A stretch of DNA of 5,800 bases, from contig JAATFR010000253.1 of assembly GCA_015655095.1 (NCBI GenBank), positions 1 to 5,800 of the forward strand, in the 5' to 3' direction. The notes under the pieces were generated by a model. The model was not told the origin of the DNA. It saw only the letters and a list, made by a program, of their open reading frames with translations, and did not search any database. This document shows positions 4,039 through 5,800 of the stretch, piece by piece (position 1 is the stretch's first letter; every line of letters starts with the position of its first letter). A program made the translations under genes and the position numbers. Source of the stretch: Hyphomicrobiales bacterium (lineage in GTDB: Bacteria; Pseudomonadota; Alphaproteobacteria; Parvibaculales; Parvibaculaceae).

Positions 4039-5800
4039 GTGCCATCATTTTCCCGTAGTCTCGAAGAGGGCCTTCACCGTGGTCTGGCGCTCGCCAATGA
4101 GCGCAACCATGAATACGCAACGCTCGAACATTTGCTGCTCGCCCTGATTGATGATCCGGACGCCGCCGCGGTGATGCGGGCGTGCAATGTCGATCTCGAT
4201 GTGCTGAGACGTCAGCTCTCAAATTATATTGATAACGAGCTGTCGAGCCTCATTGTCGAGGATGGTGATGACTCCAAGCCCACAGCGGGCTTTCAGCGCG
4301 TTATCCAGCGGGCTGTCATTCATGTCCAGTCGTCCGGCCGTGAGGAGGTCACGGGCGCGAATGTGCTTGTGGCCATGTTTGCCGAGCGCGAAAGCCATGC
4401 CGCCTATTTCCTGCAGGAGCAGGACATGACGCGGTATGATGCTGTGAACTACATCAGCCATGGCATTGCCAAGCGCAGTGAGCTGAGCGAGCAGCGCCCG
4501 GTGCGCGGCGCAACTGGAGGGGATGAGGCCGAGGCCACCCGCGAAAAGCCCAAGAGCAGCCCCAAGGAACGTTCAACCGAGGCGCTTGATGCCTATTGCG
4601 TTAACCTTAACGAGAAAGCCAAATCGGGCAAGATCGATCCGCTGATCGGGCGCGGGAAGGAAGTCGAGCGCACGATCCAGATTCTGTGCCGCCGCCAGAA
4701 GAACAACCCGTTGTTCGTGGGCGACCCGGGCGTTGGCAAGACCGCGATTGCCGAGGGGCTTGCGCGTCGCATCGTGCTGGGTGAGGTGCCGGAGGTGTTG
4801 CAGGACGCCACCATCTTCTCGCTCGACATGGGCACGTTGCTGGCTGGCACCCGCTATCGAGGCGACTTTGAGGAGCGCATCAAGGCGGTGATCAAGGAGC
4901 TGGAAAACTATCCCGGCGCCATCATGTTCATCGACGAGATCCATACGGTGATTGGCGCAGGCGCCACCAGCGGCGGCGCAATGGATGCATCCAACCTGCT
5001 CAAGCCCGCGCTTGCCAGTGGTTCGCTGCGCTGCATGGGCTCGACCACGTACAAAGAATATCGTCAACATTTCGAAAAGGACCGCGCCCTCGTGCGCCGG
5101 TTCCAGAAGATCGATGTGGCCGAGCCGTCCGAAGAGGATACGTTCAAGATCCTCAAGGGCCTCAAACCCTATTTCGAGGAATTTCACAAGGTCCGCTACA
5201 CGGACGAAGCGGTGCGCCTCGCGATCAAGCTTTCGGTGCAGTATCTGCATGATCGTAAACTACCCGACAAGGCCATTGATATTCTGGACGAAGCGGGCGC
5301 CTCGCAGATGCTGCTGACCGAGGCGCGACGCAAGAAGGTGATTGGCGTCAAGGAAATCGAGACGATCATCGCGACCATGGCCCGCATTCCGGCAAAGACC
5401 GTGTCGAAGACAGATACGGAGAAGCTGCGCGATCTCAGCGGCGATCTGAAGCGGGTCGTCTTCGGTCAGGATGCGGCCATAGATGCGCTGGCCTCCTCGA
5501 TCAAGCTTGCGCGCGCGGGCCTTCGCGACCCTGAAAAGCCGATCGGCTCCTATCTCTTTTCGGGACCGACGGGCGTTGGCAAAACGGAAGTAGCGCGCCA
5601 GCTTGCCTCAATCATGGGCGTCGAGATGCTGCGCTTCGACATGTCGGAATATATGGAGCGGCACACCGTCTCGCGGTTGCTTGGCGCGCCGCCCGGCTAT
5701 GTCGGCTTCGACCAGGGCGGTCTGCTCACCGATGGCGTCGATCAGCATCCGCATTGCGTGCTGCTGCTCGATGAAATCGAGAAGGCGCATCCCGATCTCT
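4039..5800 (+). CDS. clpA: ATP-dependent Clp protease ATP-binding subunit ClpA (runs off the right edge)
   Basis: ClpA is the hexameric AAA+ unfoldase that threads substrates into the ClpP chamber, with ClpS as adaptor. The window holds 587 codons; family members have about 750-780 residues. The N-domain (about 1-145, starting PSFSRSLEEGLHRGL) is followed by a charged linker (about 153-180). D1 carries KSGKIDPLIGR (195-205), Walker A GDPGVGKT (228-235), pore loop GTRYRGDFE with Y273, Walker B IMFIDE (295-300) and candidate arginine fingers R353-R354. D2 carries Walker A GPTGVGKT (509-516), pore loop GYVG with Y554, and Walker B LLLDEIE (575-581). The sequence stops just after this. The absence of a large coiled-coil middle domain between D1 and D2, together with the clpS neighbour, points to ClpA rather than ClpB or ClpC. 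Translation starts at GTG, supported by GGGAAGG 6 nt upstream. The 51-bp gap after clpS suggests one operon. Confidence 0.96.
   Translation, partial: MPSFSRSLEEGLHRGLALANERNHEYATLEHLLLALIDDPDAAAVMRACNVDLDVLRRQLSNYIDNELSSLIVEDGDDSKPTAGFQRVIQRAVIHVQSSGREEVTGANVLVAMFAERESHAAYFLQEQDMTRYDAVNYISHGIAKRSELSEQRPVRGATGGDEAEATREKPKSSPKERSTEALDAYCVNLNEKAKSGKIDPLIGRGKEVERTIQILCRRQKNNPLFVGDPGVGKTAIAEGLARRIVLGEVPEVLQDATIFSLDMGTLLAGTRYRGDFEERIKAVIKELENYPGAIMFIDEIHTVIGAGATSGGAMDASNLLKPALASGSLRCMGSTTYKEYRQHFEKDRALVRRFQKIDVAEPSEEDTFKILKGLKPYFEEFHKVRYTDEAVRLAIKLSVQYLHDRKLPDKAIDILDEAGASQMLLTEARRKKVIGVKEIETIIATMARIPAKTVSKTDTEKLRDLSGDLKRVVFGQDAAIDALASSIKLARAGLRDPEKPIGSYLFSGPTGVGKTEVARQLASIMGVEMLRFDMSEYMERHTVSRLLGAPPGYVGFDQGGLLTDGVDQHPHCVLLLDEIEKAHPDL

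Noticed and set aside
4573..5250. 225-codon minus-strand frame inside clpA
   Set aside because: It is a mirror of the strongly conserved ClpA D1 coding sequence, a common artefact in GC-rich genes.

Overview
The window looks like chromosomal DNA from an alphaproteobacterium. Coding regions are GC-rich. The gene set fits that class: a MipZ-type division ATPase, a D,D-carboxypeptidase with a SPOR domain, and a clpS-clpA pair. The family or genus cannot be fixed from the sequence alone. No mobile element, CRISPR array, rRNA or tRNA was seen, and this reads as an ordinary core-genome region.

Layout from left to right: (1) 1-212, minus strand, the first 70 codons of panC (pantothenate synthetase), running off the left edge. 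(2) 213-446, a divergent intergenic region with weak candidate promoters for panC and mipZ. (3) 447-1349, plus strand, mipZ. (4) 1360-3075, minus strand, an S11-family D-alanyl-D-alanine carboxypeptidase with a signal peptide, a long low-complexity linker and a C-terminal SPOR domain. It converges on mipZ with only 10 bp between the stop codons. (5) 3076-3651, a long, partly AT-rich divergent intergenic region with candidate promoters, palindromes and possible RNA stems. (6) 3652-3987, plus strand, clpS. (7) 4039 to the right edge, plus strand, the first 587 codons of clpA.

Two functional themes appear. MipZ and the SPOR-domain carboxypeptidase both belong to cell division and cell-wall remodelling: MipZ sets where FtsZ can assemble, and SPOR domains bind division-site peptidoglycan. 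ClpS and ClpA form the N-degron recognition and unfolding arm of the ClpAP protease and are almost certainly co-transcribed. The only stretch with structure not explained by genes is the interval upstream of clpS. It has two plausible promoters, a 10-bp and a 12-bp palindrome, a GC-rich hairpin, and complementary segments that could form competing RNA structures. These are pattern observations made by eye, and no new biological system can be claimed from them.
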